Source of the DNA: Grammothele lineata | Lineage: Eukaryota > Basidiomycota > Agaricomycetes > Polyporales > Polyporaceae | Reading direction: 5' to 3' | Assembly: GCA_002150815.3 (NCBI GenBank) | Contig: NDFF03000154.1 | Location: 45,289 to 109,288, forward strand | Length of the DNA: 64,000 nucleotides | In this document: positions 33,071 to 44,185 of the stretch, piece after piece | Position numbering within the stretch: the first letter of the stretch is position 1 | Layout of the letters: every line of letters begins with the position of its first letter | Made by a program: the position numbers and the translations under genes | The notes under the pieces: model-generated | Database searches by the model: none | What the model saw: only the letters and a program-made list of their open reading frames with translations | What the model was told of the DNA's origin: nothing

Positions 33071-35388
33071 TTAGGTGAGGGGGTTCTCCGAGACGTACTG
33101 GTCATACGCCGGGAGGCCCTTCACCTCGGAGCCGGCGAGCCAGCGGTCGGAGGATGCGCCGTAGCCACGCCAGCGAACGAGGAATTGGAACCCGCGACCG
33201 CGGCGGCGGTGGTCTACAATGTGGTCGACCTCGAAATTTCCTACGCCGTCTTTCGTGACAATCGGACCGGGTGGTGGTTGCGCGCGGGAGGGGAAGAGGT
33301 CATCGTCGTTAGCGTGGTAGGGTTTAAGGAGCGACGCGTGGAAGGTAGGGAAGATGTTCATGGAGGAAGGCAAGTCGAGGGTATAGACGGAGGATTCGGG
33401 GTGCGCGCGGAGGATTTTGTAGGGACCGTCGTATCGAACCATGAATTTCGCGACGCGGTTGCTCCCGCGTTGCATGTATTCGCGTCGGCGGTGGAATGTG
33501 GAGAGGAGGACAAGATCGCCTTCGGCGAAGTCGGGCTCCGGTCCACGAGTGCGGTTAGCGGCCTGAGCTTGCGCGAGTTTAGCGTAGTGTAAATTGTCTT
33601 GTGCTTCCATGACGTCCGTGTCGATCTGTTCGACGATGCGCGCCGCGGCTTCGCCGTCCAGGGGGAACGCATCCTCGTTGTCGACGATGGTGTCGTCGAA
33701 GAGGGGAGGGATAAGGCGGGGAGAGCGGCCGATGTGGAGCTGGAAGGGCGAAAAGCCGGTGGAAGCGTTGACGGTGTTCATGATCGCAAAGCGGACGCGT
33801 GGAAGAGCTCGGACCCAACCCTTCTGGTTGCGCGCGACGTGGTAGCAGATGGCTTGTACGACCGTGTGGTTCGTTCGTTCTGAGGAGCCGTCCGTCTGGG
33901 GGTGGAAGGCGGTGGACATCTTCAGTTTCACGCCGGTAAGCTTGTGGAGGGCTTTCCAGAAGGCGGAGACGAAGAGCTTGTCACGGTCAGAGACGATCTC
34001 TAGCGGTAAGCCGTTCTCGCAGTACCAGTGGTCGAAGAACTGAACGGCGAAGTCCTCAGCGCAGATGTCCGTACGAGTAGGGACGAGGCGAATGTCAGCG
34101 CCGAGACGGTCAGTCAGGGTAGCGATGCAGTTCCGCCCCTCGTCGTCAGGTAGGGCACCGATGAAATCAATAGCGACACAATCACCACGAGCGCGGGGCA
34201 CCGGCAGAGGATGGAGGGGACCAGGTGGCTTACGGTTGGAAGACTTGTTCCGCTGGCACTCGTCGCAACTGGGGATATACATGTCGGCGAGTTCCGTACG
34301 CATGTTGGGCCAGTAGTAGGCATTCCGCAGAGCGGCGTAAGACTTGTCGAAACCGAAGTGTCCCAGAGCGTCGTGAGCGCAGCGGAAGAGGGCTTCGCGA
34401 AGATCAGGCGAGCGAGGGATGACGAGTCTGTCGCCGACGTAGAGCAGGCCGTTGTCCTCGCGCACGCCTAGAGTGCCGGTCATTTCGCGTAGCTTGACGC
34501 AGTACTTGTCTTTAGCATAGCCCGAGCGGATGGAGTCAAGCCAAGCAGGGTCAGTGGAGACGCGGAGGGAGCCGACAGCAGCCACGGGCGGAGATTCAGG
34601 CCAAGCGGACGAGAGCGAGCGGGTAGCGAGGCGTAGGTCGGCGATGGCAGCGCAGGTCGCAGGGTCGACGAGATCGAGGTCATCTGGGGCACGAGAGAGA
34701 ACGTCGGCGGCGACATTGTTCTCGCCTTTGATGTAGCGGATGACGAAGTCGTATTGGGACAGGAACTCTTGCCATCGAGCCTGTCGGCGAGAGAGATCAC
34801 GCTGCGTGTGGAAGTTCTCAAGCGTGCGATGATCAGTGTAGACGACAAAGGGTACACCAAGCAGTTCCACGCGCCACTTCTTAAGGGCTCGAACGATGGC
34901 GAGGAGCTCTTTCTCATGGACGGGATAATTAAGCTCGGCGGCCTTCAGCTGCGTCGAGTCGAAGGCGACGGGGCGAGCGGTCTCGAGGGAGGGACCGAAG
35001 GAGAGCATTGCTCCGGTGCGTTTGTCGCTCGCGTCGCAGGAGACGAAGATCTGATTGCGCTCGAGATCGTCGTGGTCGATGACCGTGAGGCAGTCGCTGC
35101 TAGTGACGAGACGCTTAATCGCCGCGAACGCTGACTCGTGTTCCTCTGACCAGGGAGGAAACACTTTGTCGGCGTCCTTCGTCGTGAGCGGGGTCAGCAC
35201 TGCCGTGTACTCAGCAAGTTTCGGAAGGAAATCAGCGACGTAGCGGACGAGACCCAGGAACGCGCGGACATGCGCGGACGTCCGAGGGCGGGGCCACTGG
35301 AGGATCTTCTCGACCTTCTTCGGGTCGGGTGAGACGCCAGCGGCCGATATGTGATGTCCGAGGAAATCGATTTCCGAGCAGAAAAGGT
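33071..35388 (-). pseudogene. gypsy pol, downstream block (RT thumb, RNase H, integrase, chromodomain)
   Basis: Opens just inside the foldback boundary. RNase H shows VSCDASDKRTGAMLSFG, the ELNYPVHEKELLAI block and VYTDHRTLENF. Integrase has the HHCC zinc finger (HDALGHFGFDKSY...CDEC), then catalytic Asp in AIDFIGALPDD, Asp in EIVSDRDKLFVS, and Glu in DGSSERTNHTV. A chromodomain ends the protein (VDHIVDHRRRGRGFQFLVRW), which targets chromoviruses to marked chromatin. All catalytic residues look intact and no internal stop occurs, so disruption is by insertion rather than decay. Confidence 0.92.
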
Positions 35389-35418
35389 CACCAGTGGTCA
35401 CCATTATTCACGACAGAA

Positions 35419-36800
35419 TAAGGACGTATGTCCTGGCAACTCCTTCAAATGGGTCTGGTTTTTTTGCACAGAGCTTTGTGCATAATGGTCCTAATAGCTG
35501 TACAAAGAGCATAACAGACTCTGTATACGACTGTCTGGGATTCTGTTATGAAAGTAGAGGGCTCTGTTTACAATGGCCTAGGATTTTGTTAACGTGAGCA
35601 GGGCTCTGTTTACAACGGCCCAGGGTTCTGTATATACTAGCAGGGCTCTGTTTTCAATGGCCTAGGATTCTGTACACGCTAGCAGGGCTCTGTTTTCAAT
35701 GGCCTAGGATTCTGTTAACGTGAGCAGGGCTCTGTTTACAATGGCCTGAGATTCTGTATACACTAGCAGGGCTCTGTTTACAATGGGCCTTGAGATTCTG
35801 TACACAGCTTAGAGGGCCCCTTACAATGGCCTTGAGATTCTAGTTACACGCTAGCAGGGCCTGTTTACAATGGCCTAGGGATTCTGTACATGCTAAGCAG
35901 GGCCCTGTTATAACTGTCTAAGATTCGTTTTTCATTCTTGAAAAGCCTGTTAACGACTGCTGTCGAATTGTTTCGGTCTTAGGCCCTGTGTAAAATGGCC
36001 CAGAAAGTTGTTTCCCTGCAAAATCTGGTGTAAAATGCCCTAGGAGTTGTTTCGTTTTGAAGCCCTGTGTTAAAATGGTCTAGCAAGCTTGTTTTACACC
36101 CTAGAGCGCTGTTTTGAATCTCCTACAGATCTGTATGATCTGTAGTCATCAGGGAGCTTATTAAGGCGCTTTTTTGACGTCCAAATCAGGTAGGTAGCAT
36201 ATCAGCCATCAATAGGGAGCAATACTGATGGGCCTCTAGCTCCCTCAATAGTTCACCGATAGGGATAAAAGTAGGTGCGTTTGGTAGGTATTAATGAGGG
36301 CTTTCTAACGACACCTTAGACGCGATGATTGGGTGGCTATGCATGCAGTAACAGCGCAGATACCAGCTAGGGCAGGAGGAATGGGGCAATAGCTAGGGCT
36401 GTACTGGGGGATCCCCTGCTCCGATTTTGGCCGTCTAGGCACCGTTAGAAAGGTCTATATTAGGGCTTTCTGGCGCATATTTTAGCATGGTGATACGTGC
36501 AGTATTGGCGGAGATATGAGGGAAACGGTATTTGCAGAAAAAGCGCCACCTTCCTTGCTCAATATCGCAGGAACGGCTGGTCATATCAACAATCCCTCAA
36601 TGGATCCATACTCGGTTAGTCTGTCGCTTTCTAACAAGCCCTCATACACCCTTATCGGCCAACATTTCACCACCCTCACCTCCTCCCCAGGGCCTTATCT
36701 ATTCCCTTCCCCAGCAAGATCCGGTACAGGTATCACTAAGCGGTTTGTTGAAGCTTGTAGAACACACCTAGGGGTTTTGATTCTGAGTGAATTGCATATG
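35419..36800. repeat. Foldback left arm
   Basis: Reverse complement of 37577-39000 almost throughout, with small indels concentrated in the tandem-repeat part. The arm ends at ATTGCATATG. Confidence 0.9.
35558..35910. repeat. Minisatellite in left foldback arm, about 42 bp unit
   Basis: About nine units built on GGGCTCTGTTTACAATGGCC followed by TAGGATTCTGT and a variable tail ending in AGCA. Unit lengths become irregular toward the right end. Confidence 0.85.
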
Positions 36801-37576
36801 TAGACCCTCCACTTGTCAAGTTATTTGTTATGCACAAGTACTGCTTTGAAGCTGTGATTTGCTCTAGATCGCTGTTTCTGGTTACTCTGACCTCAGGATT
36901 ACTATCAGATACGCTCAGATACATACTCCTAAAGGTGTGGGAATCTTCAAAACTGTTATCGGCCACAGTTGGCACTTTCTAGGCCCTTATCAGTGTTCAG
37001 TGGCTTAGTGCCCCTTTCCCACTGATTACATACCCACCCAGTAATGATCAAATCCTGTAATTGTGCACAGACATAGTAGTGAAGAATACGCGCCCAGCGC
37101 AAGAAGAACCATGTCATTTGGTGAAGATTTGAGTGAACTGTAAAGGAAACAGTGGTAGTTGCAGCAGAATGCCATGCTGTGCAGTTTGGGTGTGCACACT
37201 TGGTTGAGCTGTGCTATGCACATACCTGCCTCCAGAGGTGCAACATCTGCCCACCCACCAGTTCTCAGCCGATTTGCGAGATTGTTTTTGCATTGTATTG
37301 GTGTATGAATACTCTTCCTTATCTGAGCTTACAGGGTATCAATTCTCCCTAAAAGGTTAGTAATTGGGGGAGGAATACTAGTAACTGATAAGGGCACAAC
37401 ATGAGATCCAGATATCCGATAAGGGTGCCAATTGGGGATCTTGTAGTGGCTATGGCTATGTGAACAATACAAAAAACCGTTTGATCATACGTGTATTTTG
37501 AAGGTTGATCTGAGCCAAATACTAGTATGTGATGCTGCATGGTACAACATCTCTACTGCAACAAATAATGGGCTGA
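36801..37576. other. Foldback central spacer
   Basis: AT-richer single-copy sequence between the inverted arms. No coding domain seen; only short frames of 60-80 codons. Confidence 0.6.
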
Positions 37577-39002
37577 CATATGCAATTCACTCAGAATCAA
37601 AACCCCTAGGTGTGTTCTACAAGCTGCAACAAACCGCTTAGTGATACCTGTACCGGATCTTGCTGGGGAAGGGAATAGATAAGGCCCTGGGGAGGAGGTG
37701 AGGGTGGTGAAATGTTGGCCGATAAGGGTGTATGAGGGCTTGTTAGAAAGCGACAGACTAACCGAGTATGGATCCATTGAGGGATTGTTGATATGACCAG
37801 CCGTTCCTGCGATATTGAGCAAGGAAGGTGGCGCTTTTTCTGCAAATACCGTTTCCCTCATATCTCCGCCAATACTGCACGTATCACCATGCTAAAATAT
37901 GCGCCAGAAAGCCCTAATATAGACCTTTCTAACGGTGCCTAGACGGCCAAAATCGGAGCAGGGGATCCCCCAGTACAGCCCTAGCTATTGCCCCATTCCT
38001 CCTGCCCTAGCTGGTATCTGCGCTGTTACTGCATGCATAGCCACCCAATCATCGCGTCTAAGGTGTCGTTAGAAAGCCCTCATTAATACCTACCAAACGC
38101 ACCTACTTTTATCCCTATCGGTGAACTATTGAGGGAGCTAGAGGCCCATCAGTATTGCTCCCTATTGATGGCTGATATGCTACCTACCTGATTTGGACGT
38201 CAAAAAAGCGCCTTAATAAGCTCCCTGATGATCTACAGATCATGACAGATCTGTAGGAGATTCAAAACAGCGCTCTAGGGGTGTAAACAACTTTCTAGAC
38301 CATTTTAAACAGGGCTTCAAAACGAAAACAACTTCCTAGGCCATTTTACACAGAGTTTTGCAGGGAAAACAACTTTCTGGGCCATTTTACACAGGGCCTA
38401 AGACCGAAACAATTCGACAGACAGTCGTTAACAGGCTTTTCAAGATGAAAACAGAATCTTAGACAGTTTATAACAGGGCCCTGCTAGCATGTACAGAATC
38501 CTAGGCCATTGTAAACAGGGCCCTGCTAGCGTGTACAGAATCTCAGGCCATTGTAAACGGGGCCCTGCTAGCGTGTACAGAATCTCAGGCCATTGTAAAC
38601 AGAACCCTGCTAGCATGTACAGAATCTCAGGCCATTGTAAACAGAGCCCTGCTAGTGTATACAGAATCTCAGGCCATTGTAAACAGAGCCCTGCTCACGT
38701 TAACAGAATCCTAGGCCATTGAAAACAGAGCCCTGCTAGCGTGTACAGAATCCTAGGCCATTGAAAACAGAGCCCTGCTAGTATATACAGAACCCTGGGC
38801 CGTTGTAAACAGAGCCCTGCTCACGTTAACAAAATCCTAGGCCATTGTAAACAGAGCCCTCTACTTTCATAACAGAATCCCAGACAGTCGTATACAGAGT
38901 CTGTTATGCTCTTTGTACAGCTATTAGGACCATTATGCACAAAGCTCTGTGCAAAAAACCCAGACCCATTTGAAGGAGTTGCCAGGACATACGTCCTTAT
39001 TC
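37577..39002. repeat. Foldback right arm
   Basis: Inverted copy of the left arm, starting CATATGCAAT and running to the MITE-like insertion at 39003. Confidence 0.9.
38478..38880. repeat. Minisatellite in right foldback arm, about 42 bp unit
   Basis: Reverse-complement counterpart of the left array: GGCCATTGTAAACAGAGCCC plus TGCTAGCGTGTACAGAATC units, about nine to ten copies. Units are more regular in length than in the left arm. Confidence 0.85.
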
Positions 39003-39206
39003 ATCAGCAATAAATTCAGCGGTCTTTGCCCACCTTAGAAAGTCTGAGTTGTCTTAATGTGTCTTAAATCCACCTTTAACACATTTTCATTTGCAAATTA
39101 AGACCATTTAAGACGAAATAAGGTGATTCCAGATACATTCGAATGAGTTCACAGACGACTAAGAGCAACTAAGGTGACACCAGATGATGCAATTAATTGC
39201 TGATGC
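39003..39206. mobile_element. MITE-like insertion inside the foldback element
   Basis: About 204 bp present only in the right arm, between TTATTC and TTCTGTCG, where the left arm reads straight through. Ends are short imperfect inverted repeats (ATCAGCAATAAATT and AATTAATTGCTGAT). The best duplication is 3 bp, TTC. Non-coding. Confidence 0.75.
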
Positions 39207-39243
39207 TTCTGTCGTGAATAATGGTGACCACTGGTGAAAAGGT

Positions 39244-40164
39244 GAGTCTTCTTGTCGGAGCAGAAGAGGCGAGCGGCGCGGAGGGCGGAAAGGATAGTCG
39301 CGACGTTGCGGCGATGTTCGTCGAGGTCCTGGGACCAGATGATGATGTCGTCCAGGTAGACATGGCAGATGGATCCAATGTACGGGCGGAGGGCGGCGAA
39401 CATGCGACGTTGGTGGGTGGCGGGGGCATTGCGGCAACCTTGCGGCATGACCGTCCACTCGTACAGGCCAAAAGGCGTGGTGACTGCGGTGTACTTAACA
39501 TGGTCGGGGTGGACACGCGTCTGGAAGAATGAGTTAGTCATGTCGATCTTTCCCCAAATCTTCCCTTTAGCGCAGTCCGCGAGGATGTCGCGGATCTTGG
39601 GCAGGGGGTGCATGTCGGGGACGGTGTTGTCGTTCAGAGCGCGGTAGTCGTTCACCCAGCGTGGAAGAGCGGTGGGGTCAGTTTTCGGCACGAGGAACGC
39701 AGGCGAAGCGTACGGGCTGTCGGACTCGCGGAGCCGACCGGCGTCGAGGTGCTGTTGTAGGAGCGTCTTCCAAACTTCGCGATACTTCTTAGGGCAATCG
39801 TACTGACGGCGGGCGATCTTCATGTTGGCGTCCTTGAGCTCGAAACGGTGGTAGACGGAGGTAGGTAACTCGGTGAGGTGGGGAATGTCGTCGGGGAAAC
39901 AGTCGGCGAAGCGGGACTTCATCGCCGTGTTCTCCCGTGCGAGAGTCTCCTTGTACGCAAGAGACTCGACGTGCGCGCGGACGGCAGCGATGACAGCGGC
40001 GTCGTCGGCGGCAGGGGAAGAATCCGCAGAAATCCGATGTGGTGTCAGGCGGTCGTGTAGTTCGTCGATGACACGAGCGTGCAACGCGCGTTGGGAGTGC
40101 GCAAGAGCTGCGCGGCTGGCGGTCTCGCGGCAGAGGCGACGAGAAGGTGCATGTACTGTCGGCG
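39244..40164 (-). pseudogene. gypsy pol, upstream block (RT fingers and palm)
   Basis: Contains the linker RFADCFPDDIPHLTELPTSV and the RT core (DSPYASPAFLVPK, RWVNDYRALND, KIDMTNSFFQTRVHPD, TPFGLYEWTVMPQG, CHVYLDDIIIWS). The catalytic aspartates of RT are present. The frame is cut at its 5' side by the integrase-element junction at 40165 and at its 3' side by the foldback insertion. Confidence 0.92.
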
Positions 40165-40566
40165 TATGGCAGTCCTGGTGGGGAAAAAATCAAGGCTTGT
40201 GATGTGCGCACATCAATCTCGTACATCACATTATATACACACAATAGCAATGCACACATTGAAAGATGCACAACTATTGCAACATCATTTAGAAAAACAC
40301 ACATTGACAATGACACACATTGTGAAATGACACACATTCTGAGATGCATAATAACCAGCACATTCAAAGACAGATTGGAAATTGATGTCATAAAATGAGA
40401 GCCAATACTATTACAATAGTCATTAATTATAAAGCCACATCCTTATAGTTTATTACCCTAGCCCTTTTATGGATATAATAATCCTCTTAGTTCAGTTACT
40501 AGCAACCATCATCAATGATTAGTTGTCTCTCGGTTGCCGTCTCTTTGTTCTCATACCTCGAAACCC

Positions 40567-42206
40567 ATGGCCACCGCTGCAGTCACTCAGTTTCTAATCG
40601 ACTCTCATACAGTTGCAACTGAGGCTCACTTCATTATCTCCTCCCTCCCTAATGCTTCTATTGAGTCTGTTGAGAGGAAGGCAAATCAACTTCGCGGAAT
40701 TCGGGAAGTTCTCCTCCGCCTAGATGATTCACTCACGGAGCCAGAAGAGATTGAGGAGCTCATTGACTATGTGGATACACTCCTTAACCCTTTGGACGCA
40801 TTCCTAGCCTCCCCACCCCCACACCCTAGCTTCTATCTTGAGACGGAGAGGACTGGTCAGCGGGGACGGCCCGCATACAAACTCCACGTCAAAGAGATTG
40901 AAGAACTCCTCAAGCTCGGTATCCCACTGATCCGAGTTGCAAAGATGCTCGGGGTCGACAGGAAGACAGTCTCCAACCATCTCGAGCGCGCAGGCATACA
41001 CACTCCCCGCACACCATACACCGACATAACTGATGACGCGCTGGACAAGATCGTCGCCGAGATCGGCCGGCAGCATCCATTCATTGGCTCAACAATCATG
41101 CAGGGGCACCTAGAGGCCCGTGGCATTCACATCTCGCGCACCCGCGTTCAGCAAAGCTTGCGAAGGGTCGATGCGATTGGTGTCCTCGTACGGTGAGTAC
41201 CTACTCGCACTACATGATCATATTCCTCATGCAGCGGCGCTGCGGATGTCTAGATGGGCCGGCATAATCCGTCGACGGGTCTACAAGGTTCGCGGTGCCA
41301 ACGCACTTTGGCACATGGACGGCAATGAGAAACTTCGCCCGTGGGGTTTCTATGTCCACGGATGTATCGACGGCTTTTCGCGACTTATTATCTACCTCGT
41401 CTGCTCTTACAACAAGCGCGCTCGAACTGTTTCAACCATCTTCGAAGGGGGCGTCGACCAATACGGGTGGCCGAGTCGCGTTCGCGGGGACTTTGGGACA
41501 GAGAACAACGATGTTGAAAGGATGATGAACGCACACTGGGGCGAGGCGCACAATGCCTTCCTTCGCGGGCGGTGAGTCTTGTGGACACGGCGTTGCGAGT
41601 CAGGCTTAGATTCGTTTTGCCTATAGCTCATTGCACAATGTTCGCATCGAACGTTTGTGGCGAGATGTTTGTAAAGACTGCCTGGAAGGATACAGAGTGC
41701 TCTTCATAGATCTGGAGGACAAAGGACTACTAGATATGAACATCGAGGCGCACCGAGTATGCTTATTCCTCGTCTTCCATAAGCGCATCCAGGCCTCCCT
41801 TGACCGTACTCGCGACGCCTGGAACCATCACAAAGTCCGAACGGAGCAGAACCGCACGCCTGTCGCAATGTGGTACTTCAGTCGTGCTGAGGCTAGGCAT
41901 CAGGGGTATTGGACGGAGAACCCGGGAGATAACCTACACGATGTGGGTCCCATGTATGGCGTGGACGACCAAGCCCGGGCACCCCCACCCGAGGAGGAAC
42001 GAGACGAGCCATCGCAACGGGGTACGCAGCCCATGCCTGGAGACACGACAGCAGAGAAGGCTGCTGGGGTAGTCTTGAACGGCGACGAAGAGTTGAGACG
42101 GGCATTGGACATCTTGGACGGGTTTGATTTCGACCAAGACGACGGTGATTGGGGTCAACATGTATACACTGCCGCTGTCTCAGAATACATTCGCGCGACT
42201 CAGTGA
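40567..42206 (+). pseudogene. DDE integrase-core transposase, copy 1, probably frame-disrupted
   Basis: Same gene as copy 2 (47777-49408): exons 40567-41187, about 41243-41571 and 41627-42206. An 8 nt insertion (41235-41242) just after the intron 1 acceptor shifts exon 2 out of phase with exon 1, while copy 2 splices in phase. Domains otherwise match: helix-turn-helix (GIPLIRVAKMLGVDRKTVSN), catalytic Asp in ALWHMDGNEK, Asp in RVRGDFGTEN, Glu in NVRIERLWRDV. Unless a cryptic splice site compensates, it would not yield full protein. Confidence 0.75.
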
Positions 42207-42760
42207 CGCGACTTTGTCGCCCACAACCTTGCGTGCCCAGAGGGCAAACCCCCACACAACCTCCCACCGCGCCTCTTGAGAGCATGAACATAAATGTTGA
42301 GTTACGCACGAGAACGAAAACAGGCTGACATACCTCTCACAGCGCCTTACCCGTATACCTATCCCATCGGTCCCTCCACATCCGCGAATCCGTGAGGGTG
42401 TGTTTGCTCGCTGGTAACACGAGACAGGTAAAGTGGAAAGGCGGCAGGCAGGGAGCGACTTCATGGATGGTATTCCGACAGTTAAGCTATCCCTAGAAGA
42501 AACACGCTGGTGTATCAGACCATGATCGGTGCATAGGATGGTATCTATATACGTACCTTGGTAGTGATTCCTTCGCCTGGTAACTTGTGTGCGGATTAGA
42601 ACTGACGTTGATACATAAACCCTGTCGAAATCAGTTAGCCCCGCTGTCGCAGCTAGTACAGGCAGTGACGTACAGGAGCCCAGGTGAACGGCGTAATGGA
42701 ATGGCATGCGTTGAGGTTGAGTAGAGGCCGGGGGAGGCGCAAGAGGACCAGAGTGGACAG

Positions 42761-42814
42761 GAGATATTATCTCGTCTCAACAGGCCGCTCGCGCACGGAA
42801 GGACGTATATCCTC
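42761..42814. promoter_or_regulatory. Composite double-dyad motif, copy 1a
   Basis: Dyad 1 GAGATATTATCTCGTC (42761-42776), 20 bp gap, dyad 2 GGAAGGACGTATATCCTC (42797-42814). Confidence 0.7.
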
Positions 42815-42917
42815 GTCGACGAATAGATGAAGGGAGAGGAAGAGCTAAGTTGGATCTCTGGAAGACGAGAGGACAGCGGAAAGCGGAGGCAGGAGAACAA
42901 TGAGAGAACAATAGACG

Positions 42918-42971
42918 GAGATAATATCTCGTCTGTAAAACCTGCGCGTCGTCGGAAGGACATATATCCTC
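42918..42971. promoter_or_regulatory. Composite double-dyad motif, copy 1b
   Basis: Dyad 1 GAGATAATATCTCGTC (42918-42933), 20 bp gap, dyad 2 GGAAGGACATATATCCTC (42954-42971). Confidence 0.7.
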
Positions 42972-43257
42972 GCCGACGCGCATGCAAAGGAGTGGGTGAA
43001 TGTAGAAGGGCTTCGGCGAGAAAACAGTACTAGTCTGGGCGCTGGGAGTATCCGTGGTAATTATCAACAAACTTAGCGCGCCCCTTGCACGTGCTCCCGC
43101 GCTGGCCGGCAGGTAATATGAACAAACTAGGGCGTTGTTGAATGCCAACGCATAAGAATCCATTGATGATCACACTAAAAGTTCAAGGTAGTACGTCAAC
43201 AACGTCGAGGACTACGAGTAGAGTACAAAAATGTATTGTGTGCACTACAAAAGAAAA

Positions 43258-43323
43258 CATCCCCGACCCGGATCGAACCAACCACGCCACCCGCACCTAA
43301 GGAAGCGATGATACCATTCACCT
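43258..43323 (-). other. tRNA-like end of the repeat element (A/B-box-like)
   Basis: On the minus strand AGGTGAATGG resembles a pol III A-box and GGTTCGATCC a B-box, spaced as in a tRNA, but the arms do not pair well. The same stretch ends copy 2 (50458-50522), with substitutions. Confidence 0.35.
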
Positions 43324-43782
43324 AAATGGGCTTAAGTAGTACGTACATAAGGTATATGTCAGCACAGTTATCATCCGAGATCCTGAGGCAAATCGACTCT
43401 ACTGCTCACGGCGATTGATGGCTATCATTGTAATAACATCGGATAGAACCCAGGAGAGACGTACAATGGTCTCCATGTCTTCGCCAGAGCGACACTCGCC
43501 GGTGTTTGAATGCCGGACGGTCACCTGGCGCTCTTGTGTCCGAGTCCTTCAGCGGGTCGCAAATCGGCATGGGTATGTGCGGTAGTTAGCACGATTGTCG
43601 CAGTAAATGTCAGGGGACGTACCTCGCGTGGGCACGGTGGGCTGTTTCAGCGGAGGGATCCGCATGTCTTCGCTATCCAGCGTGGGTCTCAGCAGGGAGG
43701 GCATCTGGTCTGATATTGTGATGCAGCGTCGACCCTAGTGTGCCGCAACGGCCAAGGAAGTCATTCAGCAAGGCACTAGCGG
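43324..43782. other. Spacer between integrase element and copia LTR
   Basis: No gene or repeat recognised. It contains only short frames without domains. Confidence 0.45.
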
Positions 43783-44185
43783 TGTCTGACATCCGCCCCG
43801 GCGTAACTTTACTGTACAAACCTATCCGATGTCAGCGCGGCGATGGTACGTTGTATATACATGATTGTTAATCTCAGTTTTCATCTTCCTCCGGTTCTTG
43901 CAAGCCACAGAGCACCTTCATATCTTCGGCCTCGAGGCCGAATGCATTCTTGATATCGTGCATGTTGGAGATAGCGCTCTAGCGCCTTAGATTAGATAAC
44001 ACGGCCAATGACTGATTAACGGACTCTTTAGATTAGATTATGTATCATTCTTTGTATTCGCCTCACCAAACGTCTTTGGTGAGGCAATCACTTAGCCCTT
44101 TGTTACGAATCATGTATATATTCACTACGCTACGCTACATGTAATCCATCGTTCTATCCCTCCCCTCCCCGCCTGATTTCTATCA
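43783..44185 (+). repeat. Putative 5' LTR of the copia element
   Basis: Begins TGTCTGACAT and ends TTTCTATCA (TG...CA), immediately followed by a primer-binding-like sequence. There is no 3' LTR in the window to confirm it. Confidence 0.6.

Larger units (their letters stand above)
35389..39236. mobile_element. Foldback-type non-autonomous element with giant inverted arms
   Basis: It begins with a 30 bp TIR (35389-35418, starting CACCAGTGGTCACC) and ends with its perfect reverse complement (39207-39236). It is flanked by the 7 bp duplication AAAAGGT (35382-35388 and 39237-39243). A 5 bp duplication with a TIR one base longer at each end fits equally well. Inside are long inverted arms (about 35419-36800 and 37577-39000) around a roughly 776 bp single-copy spacer. 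No transposase is encoded; mirrored open frames in the arms at 36516 and 37861 are not domain-bearing. The superfamily cannot be named: 7 bp duplications fit few known groups. Confidence 0.92.
33071..40164 (-). mobile_element. Ty3/gypsy chromovirus-type retrotransposon, interrupted and 5'-truncated
   Basis: Two blocks of one pol gene flank the foldback insertion at 35389-39236. The upstream block (40164-39244) carries the first part of the reverse transcriptase with the catalytic YLDD. The downstream block (35388-33071) carries the rest of RT, RNase H, integrase and chromodomain. Gag, protease and the 5' LTR are missing, because sequence upstream of 40164 is replaced by the integrase element. 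Removing the insertion and one copy of the 7 bp duplication restores the expected junction. Confidence 0.92.
40165..43323 (+). mobile_element. Integrase-encoding repeat element, copy 1
   Basis: About 3.16 kb, very similar to 47397-50522. It starts TATGGCAGTCCTGGTGGGG and similarity ends at CATTCACCT. An A-rich leader has ACACACATTGACAATG-type repeats, then a three-exon DDE gene, about 550 bp of unassigned sequence, the double-dyad block and a tRNA-like end. No inverted repeat of the left end is seen at the right end and no target duplication is visible, so the true termini are unsettled. Its left edge abuts the truncated gypsy pol. Confidence 0.8.

Noticed and set aside
35421..35434. AGGACGTATGTCCT in the foldback arm as another double-dyad copy
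   Set aside because: It resembles dyad 2 only; no dyad 1 occurs at the right distance.
35558..35910. CRISPR-like array (regular ~42 bp units)
   Set aside because: Units are contiguous degenerate tandem repeats without unique spacers, in a eukaryotic element, with an inverted partner array.
36516..37861. Mirrored 95-102 codon frames in the foldback arms as a repeated gene
   Set aside because: They are the same inverted-repeat sequence read in each arm, with no domain and frames ending at the arm boundary.
43258..43323. Functional tRNA gene
   Set aside because: A- and B-box-like sequences exist, but acceptor, anticodon and T stems do not pair.
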